Program-made: the position numbers and the translations under genes
Notes under the pieces: model-generated
What the model saw: the letters and a program-made list of their open reading frames with translations, nothing else
Told to the model about the DNA's origin: nothing
Databases searched by the model: none
Shown here: positions 49,843 through 61,300 of the stretch, in pieces
How the letters are laid out: the number at the start of each line of letters is the position of its first letter
Numbering within the stretch: the stretch's first letter is position 1
DNA from: SIG565 sp045646145
GTDB lineage: Bacteria > Bacillota > Clostridia > Oscillospirales > Acutalibacteraceae
Assembly: GCA_045646145.1 (NCBI GenBank)
Contig: JAZRKE010000037.1
Span: 20,728 to 84,727, forward strand
Length of the DNA: 64,000 bases
Reading direction: 5' to 3'

Positions 49843-51679
49843 GAAAATAACAACCGAGCCGAAATCGGTTTTTAGAGAATATACACAGGGTAGTAATTAT
49901 AAAGCAGGCATAGGTGCTAAAGGTATCTTTGAGCAAAGTAAAATTAACGAACGTTTTTATATAGGCGACCAGTGGTATGGCGCGAGATGCGGAAATGACC
50001 GACCGCTTGTGCGCCGAAATGTAATTAAGCGAATAGCAGACTATAAGCTCTCAAGCATAGCGGCAGCGCCTATTGCAGTTAACTACAGCGCAGAGGGCGT
50101 TGCCGCCAATACAGTAGCGGAGCAGGAATATAAACAGCAGTATGATGCAGTTGTGTCAGGTCAGGCGGATTTTATCGGGGAGACAACCGACCTCGAAGTA
50201 TCGGTTATTATGGATTTCCTTACAAGCTACGGTAACAGTACTATTGAAAGACTAAGATTCCAAAACCTCAGTACAGAAGCGCTTAAAAATGCATATATAA
50301 GCGGTACCGGTATTTTATATACCTATTGGAACGAGCTAACCGATACAGGTCTCTATGCAGATGATGCTAAAACTACTGCTATTAAGGGAGATATTGCCTG
50401 TGAAGTGTTGGATGTTGAAAATGTAGTTTTCGGAGACCCCAACAGTGCAGACGTTCAAAGTCAGCCGTATATTATTATCTCACAGCGCCGAGATTTTGAG
50501 GACGTGCGCAGAGAGGCAAAAAGAAACAGAATAGCGGCAGATATAATTGAAGAAATTAAGCCCGACGGAGTTGGTAACCAGTTTGTAAGCGCGGGTACCC
50601 GTGGCGATGAGGAGCCCACAGATAGCCGCAGAGTAACGGTATATACCAAATTCTATAAAGAGTGGGACGATGACTGCAAGACATATAAGGTAATGTGCTT
50701 AAAATGCACCGAAAATGCGCTTGTGCGCCGTCCGTTTAATACGGGTATCAGTTTATACCCCTTAAGCGTTATGAGATGGGACAGCCGCCGCAGTTGCGCA
50801 TACGGAGACAGTGAGATTACATATTTAGTGCCGAATCAGATAGCTATTAACAGAGCGCTTTCTTCACAAATATGGAATCTAATGCTTAAGGGAATGCCTA
50901 TAATGCTTGTGAACGGAGATATTGTCGATAATGTAACCAACGACCCAGGGCAGATAATAAAGGTTTATGGGGATTTGCAGGATGTAGCAGGGGCCATAAG
51001 ATATGTTAATCCTCCGAGCTTTGCAGGTCAGATGATAACCTCGGTTAACGATTTAGCGGCAAATACACTCTCAGACAGTGGTGCTAATGATGCAGCGCTC
51101 GGTAATATCCGCCCGGATAACGCTGCCGCCATTATTCAGATGCGCGAAGCTGCGTTACAGCCTATGCAGTTAAAACAGAATCTATATTATGCCTTTATAG
51201 AGGATACTATGCGCATATGGGCAGAGTTCTGGTTGAAACTTTATGGCGACCGTAAACTGAAGGTAGATACTGCAGGCGGTGTGGCATATGTACCTTTCCA
51301 TGCAAACAGATATGAGAAACTGCTTATAAACGCAAGGGTGGATGTAGGCGCTTCGACACTCTGGAGTCAGTCGGTAGTGGTATCAACGCTTGATGCACTG
51401 TTATCTGCACAGATTATAACGCCTGAGCAGTATTTAGAGCGTATGCCGGAAAATATAATACCGAATAAAACAGGGCTTCTCAGCGAATTAAAAGAGGCAA
51501 GAGCGCAACAGCAGGCATATGAAGAGGGCACATCTGATGAGGCGGTACTGCAGCAGTTCGCACAGCAGCAGCCCGAACTATATGCAAGATACCAGCAGTT
51601 GCCGCCTGAACAGCAAAGAGAGTTGTTAATGCGCGTAAGACAAAGTATGAATGCGGGTACCGGGACACCGCAAATGTAA
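49835..51679 (+). CDS. Portal protein (podovirus-type)
   Basis: A 614-residue portal. Marks include RFYIGDQWYG near residue 40, CEVLDVENVVFGDPNSADVQ, the stem region IAINRALSSQIWNLMLKGMP, and DNAAAIIQMREAALQPMQLK. The C-terminal tail is Gln-rich. It forms the ring through which DNA enters. It follows the capsid gene instead of preceding it. Confidence 0.85.
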   Translation: MNKKITTEPKSVFREYTQGSNYKAGIGAKGIFEQSKINERFYIGDQWYGARCGNDRPLVRRNVIKRIADYKLSSIAAAPIAVNYSAEGVAANTVAEQEYKQQYDAVVSGQADFIGETTDLEVSVIMDFLTSYGNSTIERLRFQNLSTEALKNAYISGTGILYTYWNELTDTGLYADDAKTTAIKGDIACEVLDVENVVFGDPNSADVQSQPYIIISQRRDFEDVRREAKRNRIAADIIEEIKPDGVGNQFVSAGTRGDEEPTDSRRVTVYTKFYKEWDDDCKTYKVMCLKCTENALVRRPFNTGISLYPLSVMRWDSRRSCAYGDSEITYLVPNQIAINRALSSQIWNLMLKGMPIMLVNGDIVDNVTNDPGQIIKVYGDLQDVAGAIRYVNPPSFAGQMITSVNDLAANTLSDSGANDAALGNIRPDNAAAIIQMREAALQPMQLKQNLYYAFIEDTMRIWAEFWLKLYGDRKLKVDTAGGVAYVPFHANRYEKLLINARVDVGASTLWSQSVVVSTLDALLSAQIITPEQYLERMPENIIPNKTGLLSELKEARAQQQAYEEGTSDEAVLQQFAQQQPELYARYQQLPPEQQRELLMRVRQSMNAGTGTPQM

Positions 51680-51691
51680 AGGAGAATTAAA

Positions 51692-52057
51692 ATGACGGGC
51701 AGAGATATAGTTAAAAGAGCGTTAATAAGGCTTGGATATACTTCATCTAACGGTAACGAGGCTCTCACAAAAAGGGTAATGAGCAGAGCAACCGAGACCG
51801 TTAACGATATTTATGCTGATTTATGGGGTACCGAAAAGACAGGGGACTTCGAGCCTATAAACAATCTTGATGAAGAAATACAGCTTAGCAATAAAGCCGC
51901 CGCCGTAATGATTTACGGTGTAGCGGCTTTTATAGCACTTAGTGAGGATGACGGCGACCAGAATCAGCTGTGGACAGCTATGTACAACCGAAAGAGAGCA
52001 AGTCTTTCAAAAATTGAGGAAATTAAGGATAGAATACCGAGGAGTTTTGATATATGA
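51692..52057 (+). CDS. Head-tail adaptor / tail accessory factor
   Basis: A 121-residue helical protein (MTGRDIVKRALIRLGYTSSN...VNDIYADLWG, AVMIYGVAAFIALSEDDG). It resembles the gp4-like adaptors that sit below the portal in short-tailed phages. AAGGAG precedes the ATG. It overlaps the next gene by four bases. Confidence 0.7.
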   Translation: MTGRDIVKRALIRLGYTSSNGNEALTKRVMSRATETVNDIYADLWGTEKTGDFEPINNLDEEIQLSNKAAAVMIYGVAAFIALSEDDGDQNQLWTAMYNRKRASLSKIEEIKDRIPRSFDI

Positions 52058-54261
52058 AATTTCCTGCTATGAATAAAAGACCGCGCCAGGCGGTAGTAGT
52101 GCCTGAGCTTAGCGGAGGGCTTAATTTAAGAGATTCGGTTAGTATGATTAACGATAATCAGTTAACCGACTGTAAAAATGTATGGTTTAAAGACGGTGTG
52201 CTCAAAACAAGGCCGGGAGTTAGGGAGAGTATATTACATAGTGTTGACGGTGTACGGAACGGAGATATGAGGGCACACGATATTTATTTGGAAAAGCAGG
52301 TTGAAAAAGATGGCGAAAATATGTCTTACACCGTTACCGAAAACTGCAGATTATTTTCGATGTTTGATATGAATAGCAATGAAATTAAATTTTATTGGAT
52401 AGGTGAGACCTATTTTGAAACTTTACCGGTTATTGAAAACGCTACGGAAAATTATTTTGTAGCACAGAAGGATAATACTTTGTATTGTTATTCCCGTGAA
52501 GGAGTTTCGAAATGTGATTACACTGCCGATGAATTAAAATGGGAAGCTTTAGGGGAAAAGGATTATTACGCGCCGACTATTGCCACAAATGTAGATTGTT
52601 ATGACTATGGATTTAATAGAGATAACGATATATTTGCCGAAGGCAATATGCTTGAGAGCTTTAATTTGCTCGGACACAGGTATAAGTTTTATGCATCAAC
52701 GGTAAGTAAATCTGCTCTTGACTCCGAATTTGGTACACATTTTATGACTTACGTTATACCTTTTTCAAAAAGTGCACTCTATTTGATACCCGAAATTCTT
52801 GAGGTGAAAATAACTTATATTGACGGAACTTTAGTAACACATACTGCAACTATAGAATACCCTGGTTCACTTACGGTATTTGAGGAAAAAGAAACTCAGA
52901 GTGATGGCTATAAAATGAAGGCAGAAGTCAATACAAAAAACAAAAGTAACGATATTATCCAAATTAACTTTTATGATGAAGAGAATAATATTGCGGTTGT
53001 TAAACAAGAGGATTATCTGCTGAATAATATGGAGATTATTGCGCCCTGCTCAAATGATGACAAAAATCCGTTAAAGGTGATGGCTATGACCCGTTGCACC
53101 TGGTTTGGCGGTGATAGTGCCGGTATAAACGGCGGTACCCGTTTGTTTTTAGGAGGAAATACCGAAGAGCCGAACCTTGTAGTGTGGAGCGACCTTAATA
53201 AACCGTTGTATTTCCCGGAGAACAATTATTTTTACGTAGGTGAACCATCCTCTCGTGTAACGGCATTTGGTAAACAGTCGGATATGCTCGTTATTTTCAA
53301 GGATAACGAGACCTATTTCACACAATACAACCGAAATACAAATATAACAGATGATAACCTTATAGACCAGTCTGTTATAGATTATGTAGGCTCAAGTGTG
53401 TATTTTCCGCTTACCCTTATAAATGCTAATATAGGCTGCGATTGTCCTGACACAGTACAGCTCTGCAGAAATCGTCTTGTATGGGCGGGTTCTGATGGGA
53501 AGATATATACGCTCGTTTCCAATAATCAGTATAGCGAGCGCAATATATTTGAAATCGGTGAGATGATACACAGAAAACTTTGCGAGGATAAGGCGCTTAA
53601 AAAGGCGCACTCAACCGATTGGAATGGATATTACCTGTTGCAATCGGGAAATAGAGTTTATGTGCTCGATTATAACTCCTACGGTTACCAGTATGTATCC
53701 TCATATTCAAAAACCGAGGATGCGAATTTAAGAATACCTTGGTATTATTGGGAGTTCCCGGCATATTATGGGGCTAGTGAGCAATCGGTGTTGGCGGTTG
53801 CGGATGGGAAATTAAAAATAGTAAATGACGGCATTTACGGTATCTTTGTGTGCAATATTTCGCAAGATTGTGCTACAGATAATATGTTGGTTTCCGACCC
53901 ACCTACAACGGCAAATTATAAATTAAGTACTATTCCGATAGATTGTTATATGCAAACTAAACTATTTGAATTCGGCGCTCAAGGGTACCGTAAAAATGTT
54001 GACAAGGTAATGTTGAGTCTTGGTAATAACGGCGGAGAGCCGATTAAAGTAGAGTTTATAACCGATGAGGGCAGCGAGGAAGAATATATAACGCTCGAGG
54101 GCGAGGATACGAAGGCGTACTCTCCCGGATATGTTAAGAGCTTACCGCTTAACCCCTGCATCCGTTCGGTTGAGAGATTTGGTGTGAAGCTCAGCTGTGA
54201 GGGACCACTTGCAGTTGACGGTATCACACTGTTTTACAGAGTTTTAGGAGGTGTAAAGTAA
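52054..54261 (+). CDS. Probable tail nozzle / stabilisation protein
   Basis: A 735-residue protein that begins like podoviral stabilisation or nozzle proteins: VVPELSGGLNLRDSVSMIND, NQLTDCKNVWFKDGVLKTRP. The rest is beta-rich with AFGKQSDMLVIFKDNETYFT and LCRNRLVWAGSDGKIYTLVS, consistent with a propeller-like fold. Placement after the adaptor supports a short tail. No tail tube, sheath or tape-measure gene is seen. Confidence 0.7.
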   Translation: MKFPAMNKRPRQAVVVPELSGGLNLRDSVSMINDNQLTDCKNVWFKDGVLKTRPGVRESILHSVDGVRNGDMRAHDIYLEKQVEKDGENMSYTVTENCRLFSMFDMNSNEIKFYWIGETYFETLPVIENATENYFVAQKDNTLYCYSREGVSKCDYTADELKWEALGEKDYYAPTIATNVDCYDYGFNRDNDIFAEGNMLESFNLLGHRYKFYASTVSKSALDSEFGTHFMTYVIPFSKSALYLIPEILEVKITYIDGTLVTHTATIEYPGSLTVFEEKETQSDGYKMKAEVNTKNKSNDIIQINFYDEENNIAVVKQEDYLLNNMEIIAPCSNDDKNPLKVMAMTRCTWFGGDSAGINGGTRLFLGGNTEEPNLVVWSDLNKPLYFPENNYFYVGEPSSRVTAFGKQSDMLVIFKDNETYFTQYNRNTNITDDNLIDQSVIDYVGSSVYFPLTLINANIGCDCPDTVQLCRNRLVWAGSDGKIYTLVSNNQYSERNIFEIGEMIHRKLCEDKALKKAHSTDWNGYYLLQSGNRVYVLDYNSYGYQYVSSYSKTEDANLRIPWYYWEFPAYYGASEQSVLAVADGKLKIVNDGIYGIFVCNISQDCATDNMLVSDPPTTANYKLSTIPIDCYMQTKLFEFGAQGYRKNVDKVMLSLGNNGGEPIKVEFITDEGSEEEYITLEGEDTKAYSPGYVKSLPLNPCIRSVERFGVKLSCEGPLAVDGITLFYRVLGGVK

Positions 54262-54262
54262 A

Positions 54263-55339
54263 ATGAGTGGAATTCTTAGTTATGATGAACGCTATAAAAA
54301 GAATTTGGCGGCATACGAAAAAGATATGAATTCTGACATTGATGAAAATACAGCAAAATATGATAAAAGAGCTAAGACTACTACAGAGCTTTATGAAGGT
54401 GAAATAGCGGATACAAATCTACTTTATGAAGATGATTTAAGGGCAAATGAAGTGCAGAAATACATAAATGCGCGTGAGGTAGCTGAAAACAACGCTAATT
54501 TAGGTCTTACCGATTCAGGACTTAATCGTACACAGCAAACTGCAGTGCAGCTCTCGGCTTCAAATAATGCGGCTAAAATTGAGCGACAGCGCCAGAGTGC
54601 AGTAGATGAACTCAGAAGATTGATGATGGCTGACATTGCTGAAATTGAGGATGAAAAGTTCTCTTCAGAACAGAGCATTGGAAGCGGTTACAAGCAGATG
54701 GCGAGTGAGGCTGCATCTGAAAGTTATAAGGCGGATGTGGAGGCTGCTAATGAATATAACAAATTATTACTTGAGGCTTCAAATAAAGCGACTACAACCA
54801 AAAATACTGATTATCAATTCCTTTTAGAAGAAGTAGCTAACAACAAGGCAGACCCTAATTATTGTGCAAATCTTATAGCGCAACATGGAATAAAATACAG
54901 TTTGAATACATCCGATCCGGAAATATTATCATTGCTAAAAAGAGCAGAAATTAAGTCAAATGAATTTTTGCATTATGGTTCTACAGGGACTGTTTATAGT
55001 GATTATGGCGAAGATGATTCAAATAAGGACGACGAAGGAAACTATTTAAAAAATTATGCGCCAGGCAGAATTAAATACAATTATAAAACGGATGGTAGCA
55101 GAGATTATAAAGTTAAATTAGTAAAGCACACTAATAACTGGGGTGGAGGTATTGATAATAACGATGTTATCGATATTTATTATCCTGATGGAACACCTGT
55201 TGTTACGAATTTGAAATTAGGCGATTTAAAGAACAAGTGGTTAGCGCAGCAATTAACAAACTGGACTGCAGGTAAAAAGGATAAGGATATTGGTAAAGAA
55301 GTAACCATCAATATGGATTTAAGAGACGAAGATTTTTAG
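54263..55339 (+). CDS. Internal virion / ejection-type protein
   Basis: A 358-residue protein. The first 180 residues are alpha-helical and Ala/Glu-rich (ADTNLLYEDDLRANEVQKYI, GLTDSGLNRTQQTAVQLSAS), as in phage ejection proteins. The end is a small beta-rich domain. AGGAGG lies upstream. It is followed by the giant gene, which is probably ejected too. Confidence 0.6.
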   Translation: MSGILSYDERYKKNLAAYEKDMNSDIDENTAKYDKRAKTTTELYEGEIADTNLLYEDDLRANEVQKYINAREVAENNANLGLTDSGLNRTQQTAVQLSASNNAAKIERQRQSAVDELRRLMMADIAEIEDEKFSSEQSIGSGYKQMASEAASESYKADVEAANEYNKLLLEASNKATTTKNTDYQFLLEEVANNKADPNYCANLIAQHGIKYSLNTSDPEILSLLKRAEIKSNEFLHYGSTGTVYSDYGEDDSNKDDEGNYLKNYAPGRIKYNYKTDGSRDYKVKLVKHTNNWGGGIDNNDVIDIYYPDGTPVVTNLKLGDLKNKWLAQQLTNWTAGKKDKDIGKEVTINMDLRDEDF

Positions 55340-55351
55340 AGGGAGTGCATT

Positions 55352-58300
55352 ATGAATATTAGTGATTTTAAAATATTTAAACAAAATCCTTTAAAAATTA
55401 GTGATATTCCAAATGTGGTAAAAATAGAAACACCAGAAAGTAGGTTTGGAGGTCATACTACAGAGGAGTTATATAATTTATATAATGACCCTAAAACAAG
55501 CGCTACAAATAAGAAGTTTATCAGTCAGGTTTTGGAAAACAAGAGAAAAGGTCAATATAGTGGTTACTCGTATTCTGATATGAACTCTGAACTTGAAAAC
55601 CAACGAAAACTAAAGGCGACTGCCAGTTCACAAGGTAGAAACCTTGGATATTTTGATGATACTATCCGGTGGCTTGAAAATAATTTAAACAGCAAAGAAT
55701 ATTCGAAAACTGAGGACTATAATTCTATAATTCAAAATCTGACTTCAGATATTGCAAATATTGAACAACAAATTGAAACGCTTAAAGGAGAAGGTAGGAA
55801 TAGCGGATTCATAGAGCGTGGAGGATTCGGCGCCGGGGGACAGGGAAGTTATAAAAGACAAGCAGAAATTAATGCCTTAGAAAAAGAAAAAACCAAAAAG
55901 AAAGAGTACATAACACAGGCTCGAAATCGCAAACAGTCTTTAGAAATTCAATTAATGATACCTACGGTAGAAGAAAAAGGTTTAGATAATGTACTAAAAG
56001 AATATAATTCCTATTTACCGCAAAGTAATTATGTTGTCTCAGAGGATGCACGTAATGACATGAGAATTACGGCTCATGAAACGAGTAATTATGATTCTCC
56101 AGCAGCTGCTGCAGGAGCGTTCATTGGTAATTGGATAGCCGAGGCAATAAGGGGTACACCTACTCCTAAAGCTACCGATGGAATTAACACCACAAGTTTT
56201 AAAATTACTGATAAATGGACTGGAGATGCCAAAAAAGCATTAGCGGCTCTTTATTTAATCGATAAGGAGAGAGCGGTGAAATTTGCTATTGAAACAAACC
56301 GTGCTATTGATTTAGGTGAGCTTGAAGAATTTGCGGCTAAAAACTGGGGAACTGCAGTTTTATCTGCCGGTCTTCAGGTGCCTTTTACTTTAGCAGGAGG
56401 TATTGAGTGGGTTGACAATGCCGCAGAATACGGAATTAAAAAAGCGCGAGGTGAAGAAGCGGAACTTCGCAGAAGCTATGGAGCGGATGTTTCTAAAGCT
56501 TTAATTAGCGGCGGGAAAAAGGCTGCTGACTGGAATATAAACGGTTGGGATGCTTGGGATTTCCTTTATGGCACCGGTACTTCTGCTCTAAATACTCTTG
56601 CTGCAAGTGCTATGTTTGGCAAAGCAGGTGGCGTGTTTTTAGGTTTATCGGCGGCGTCATCGGCTACTAATGATATTTTAGATAGAGGCGGTACCGATTT
56701 ACAAGCTCTTGTTGGTGGCGGCGTTTCCGGATTGTTTGAGGGCGTTTTCGAAACAATTTCTTTAAGTAAACTAGAATATTTTGAAACATCAGACACTATA
56801 AAGTTTTTAGATATTCTTACAGATGAAGGAAAGAAAAATGTAAAGCAGTATTTTAAAGTTCTTGGTAAGGATATAGCAAAATCAATGGTAGTTAATGCTT
56901 CGGAGGAAGGTTTAACGGAATTTGCTAATATTATGTATGATACAGTGGTTAATAAGGATATTTCCAACTATAGTACACTGTATAATGATTACATAAAACA
57001 AGGATATAGCCCCGATGAAGCGCGTATGAAAGCCTGCTCGGATTTAGCTATGCAGGTTATAGAGTCGATGGGTAGCGGTGCCCTGATGGGTATGGGCTTC
57101 GCAGGATTAGGGACAACTTCTGCCTATAGGAATGCTAAAAATATTTCAAATAGCACTTGGAATTTATATGGAAGTTCGGCACAAGAACTCATCAACGAAG
57201 GTCTTAAAAGTCCTGTAGGAAGTGAAAGCAGAACCATAGCAGAAAAGCTACAGAAAAAAATCGACAATGGTGAGCAGGTTACAGGTGGTAATCTTCGTTT
57301 GCTTATCGAGGCTAACGAACAGCAATTCCGCGCCGATGATACCGCGAAAATTAATAACGCTGTTAAAAACCGACTTACCGAGCTTGGTGAAACTGCAGAT
57401 ATTGATACGGTATCGAAGGCTATTACGAAGCAAGTCTCAGGTGAGCAGCTCACAAAAGCTGAACAAAAAGTTATAACTGAAAGCAGATTCGGTCAGCGCG
57501 TTTTAAATGAGGCTACAGTTGATAATATCAAATCGGGGGATTATTCAAGCGCTTGGGCTGAAAGCATCGGTACAGACCGAATAAATTCCGAAGCTTATAA
57601 TTTAGGCGTTGAGTATATTGACGCTGCAGGGAATAACGGTTATAATAATACTGTTGAAAATGCAAATGTAGGAGGTAGTGTAAATGATTCTATCGAAAGA
57701 GGAAATAAAGGCGGCCTTGGAGAAGGAGTCGGAAGCGACACCAGAGCAGAAGGCTCGATTCAAAGAAGCTTTCAGGAAAGCGCTGAAGCGTTCTCCGAAA
57801 GAAGCTCACGAGAACAGGCGCCGACTGGACAAAGAGGACGGGTACTGTTAAGGTTCGGTAACTCTTTGATGGCATATACACCAATAGAAGCTAATGATAG
57901 CACAAATGGCGGAAGAGCTGTTAAATTATTGCAAGGCGTTGGAATAAATGCTGAATTTGCTGAAGGTGATATTGAAACAAACGTTAATGGGATTACGATA
58001 ACTCATAATCAAGCATTAACTACTGATGATGGAAAGGTATATGTATCAGACAACGCTACTTTAAGTGATATAGAAATAGCGGCTCACGAAAGTGTGCATG
58101 TAAATGATGTTTTAGGTACTGAAGCCTTTTTAAATTATGAGGCGGTTATATGCGAACAGATTAACTACGATTCTGATAAGTATTTAGAATTGGCTAACTT
58201 AATAAACAAGAGTTATTATAACGGAAAATATGATATTGAATCAATTGATTTCTATGATAAATTCCGTAGAGAAATAGCGGCATACATAAATCAGTTTGTA

Positions 58301-61300
58301 GTAACAGATTTAAATTTTGCAACTGAGCAATTTTCGGATTTGTTTTATGACTGGAATGCAGTTGTTGAGGCAAGCCGACAGTTTAATAAGGATATTGGAG
58401 CAGACTTTACGGAGTCTGCTTCTTTAATGCCTGAAAACACGGAAATGCAGTCAACTGCAGTAAGTAAGATTTCTACTCTATCGGCGGCTAATCCCGAATA
58501 TAACCCTATAGAAGATTTGCATTATAAATCGGTGGGTGTGGAACGGTTAACCGCTGACCAAAAGAAGCTTAGAAAGGTTGGGCAGCAGTTCGGCGCTAAG
58601 GTTTTATTTCGCGACCTTGACGAAATACGAATAGACCAAAAAACAGGAAAAGATTTTTTGTTTAGCCCTGAGGGACAGTACGACCCCGAAACAAACACCA
58701 TAACATTAAACACCAATGTTAAAGATTATCACAGACCTTTGGAATATATCTTGAAGCACGAATTAACACACAGTCTTGAGATAGATGAAGGTAATTATGC
58801 TTTATTTGCTACACAGGTACTTAGAAGCGATACCTTTACAGAATATGTACGCTCTAAGGGCTTTGAATCGGCTGATACGTGGGCTGCAGATATTATTAAG
58901 CAGTATAGCGGCAAAGGTGTAAAGGGATATCAAGGACCTAAAGCGCAGTTGCTTGCAAATCAGGAAATGGTTGCAAATTTTGTGGGTGATATGTTATTCG
59001 GTGGAAGAACCGATATAACTGAAAAGCTACTTAATAGTATGACCCCAACACAGCGCAAAGGCTTTATAGCAAAGATTAAAGAATTCTTTGCAAAACTTAA
59101 GCAATTCTTTAAAGGTACTGTAGAATTAACTGAAATCGAGCGCCTTGAGAATCTTTTTCTTGAAACTGCTAATAAAGTGGCTGAATATAATAAAACCGCC
59201 ACCGAAGGCAGCGGAGATATAGTTTATAGTTTTAAAAATAGAAATAACTCAGAATCAAAAGCTATAATCGATGTCATTAAAAGAAATATCAGTAAAATTT
59301 CTTCTGAACTTAGATTTAGTGTTAAGGGTAGTGCGATAGACCGAGCAACACGGAAATCAGATTATGTGTTAAATATTTTTAAACAGCAGGGAGGGGAAGC
59401 GTACAACTCTGAAATAGGCATCGTGGAATTAACTCGTTCCGGCGCTAAAAGCACTGTCTTTCACGGATTCGGTTCTCAAAAATTAGCGGCAACTGAAGCC
59501 ATTAAATCGGTAATTGAAAAAGGAAATATTATATCCTTTACCAAAAATTATGATAATACCGGAGTGGATAGATATGTAATAGCAGCTAAGGGCGAAATTA
59601 ATGGTGAGCCATCTTATGTAGGTGTTGTGGTAAAATCGTATCCAAATAATAAATCAAATTCCAAATTTTATTTACATGAAGCTCTAATAATAGAAAAAGA
59701 TTCGCCCATCATGACGGCACCGCAATTAAGCGTAGATGCCGTGAGCGAATCTTCTGATTACAGTATACCCGAAAATGAGAATACTGTCAATAATAATTAT
59801 GCTCAAGGTGATAAACAATATTCATTTGCTGTGGAAAATGATGCCTCGCTTGTGGAGGAAGCGGAGCGGTTAGAACGCGAGTTAAAGGCAAAAAATAAAA
59901 CTGATGCTGAAATTCGTGAGGCAATTTGGAAAGAGTATCAGATTATAAGAGACCCTGAGGGCGTGTGGAAATACGAAATAGATGACAGCGATATGGAGGT
60001 TTATCCTAACGGTGATTTGCTTATAAAGGACCATCCTGATTATAAAGAATATAAAGCGTTGGAAAGGATGAAGCAACGTTCTGAAAAACAGGATGACCGA
60101 TTTGCGGAGCTTGATGATAAATTCTTATTAGAGTACGGTTTTGGTGAGCCTTTACTTAAAAACTATGTCAAGCACGATAAGCTCTTTGCTAAATATCCTC
60201 AGCTTAAGGAATCAAAAATTGATTTTGATGAATTAGGCCCTGGAGAAAGAGGATATTATGACCCAATAAACAATAGAATCGTACTTGATGAGCGCTTTAA
60301 AATGCTCGACAGAATTGGTATGAATATCGATGCCATACACGAGATTCAACACGTTATGCAAAAAATAGATGATACTGAGCCGGGTGCGAGTGAAAAGTAT
60401 TGGAACGCTCGTTTATTAAGGGGCGATAGATTACCGATTAATCCTGCTACGGGCAAACAGTATACACCGTATGAAGCGTATATGCGCACAAGGGGCGAAA
60501 TTGAAGCGCGTGAATCGGCGAGCCGTGTAGATATGACCGAAGAACAGCGCCGAGAAACCGTGCCTAATTTAGGGTGGGAGAATTCTTTATCCGCAAGAGA
60601 GCCTGTTTTAACAAGTGAATATGATGCCGAGTATTCTTCTGCAGTTGAAAGTAACAATTTAATCAAAGCGCAACAGATGGTTGATGCTGAAATTGCTAAT
60701 ATTTCGAAGGGAAAGGGGGATTTAATTTATGGTAAGAAAGGTCTAATTTTACCTGAGCCTGATATTTCTAAAGATATGCGCAGTGAGGCGGAGAGAATAT
60801 CAGAAATAGTTGGTGGAAAAGTAAATGCTAAATATGTAGCCAGACAAGAGGTGCGAGAACTTGGCAAAGCGTTAGGCTGGAAAGTTTTGTACGGTGATGT
60901 GTATGCCAAGGATAAAAATGGAAATTTGATATATGTCAAAGACCAAGATGGTAATTTGGTGCCTAAACGAGCAGAGGCAAAGGTCGACAAGACAAATAAA
61001 ACAATTACTATTGATTATCAAAATAAATATCCCATTAAGACTATTGTTAAACACGAGCTTACGCATTTTCTTGAAATTAATTCGAAAACTTATTCGACTT
61101 TTGCTAAAAAGGTATTTAGCAGTGAGGTGTTTGAACAATGGCTAAGTCAAGAGGGCGTTTCTGATATTGATGAATACAGAGATAGCATAATTTCTCAATA
61201 TATCGGGACAAAGGGCTTTGAAACTATTGAGGCGGCGGAAATATCGGCAGATTTTGAAATTGTTGCCCGATTTGTTGCGGATAATCTCTTTAACAATGAT

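Noticed and set aside
60933..61145. 70-codon frame inside the giant gene
   Set aside because: It lies over the HELTH module of the main frame and has a very basic, low-quality translation typical of a shadow.
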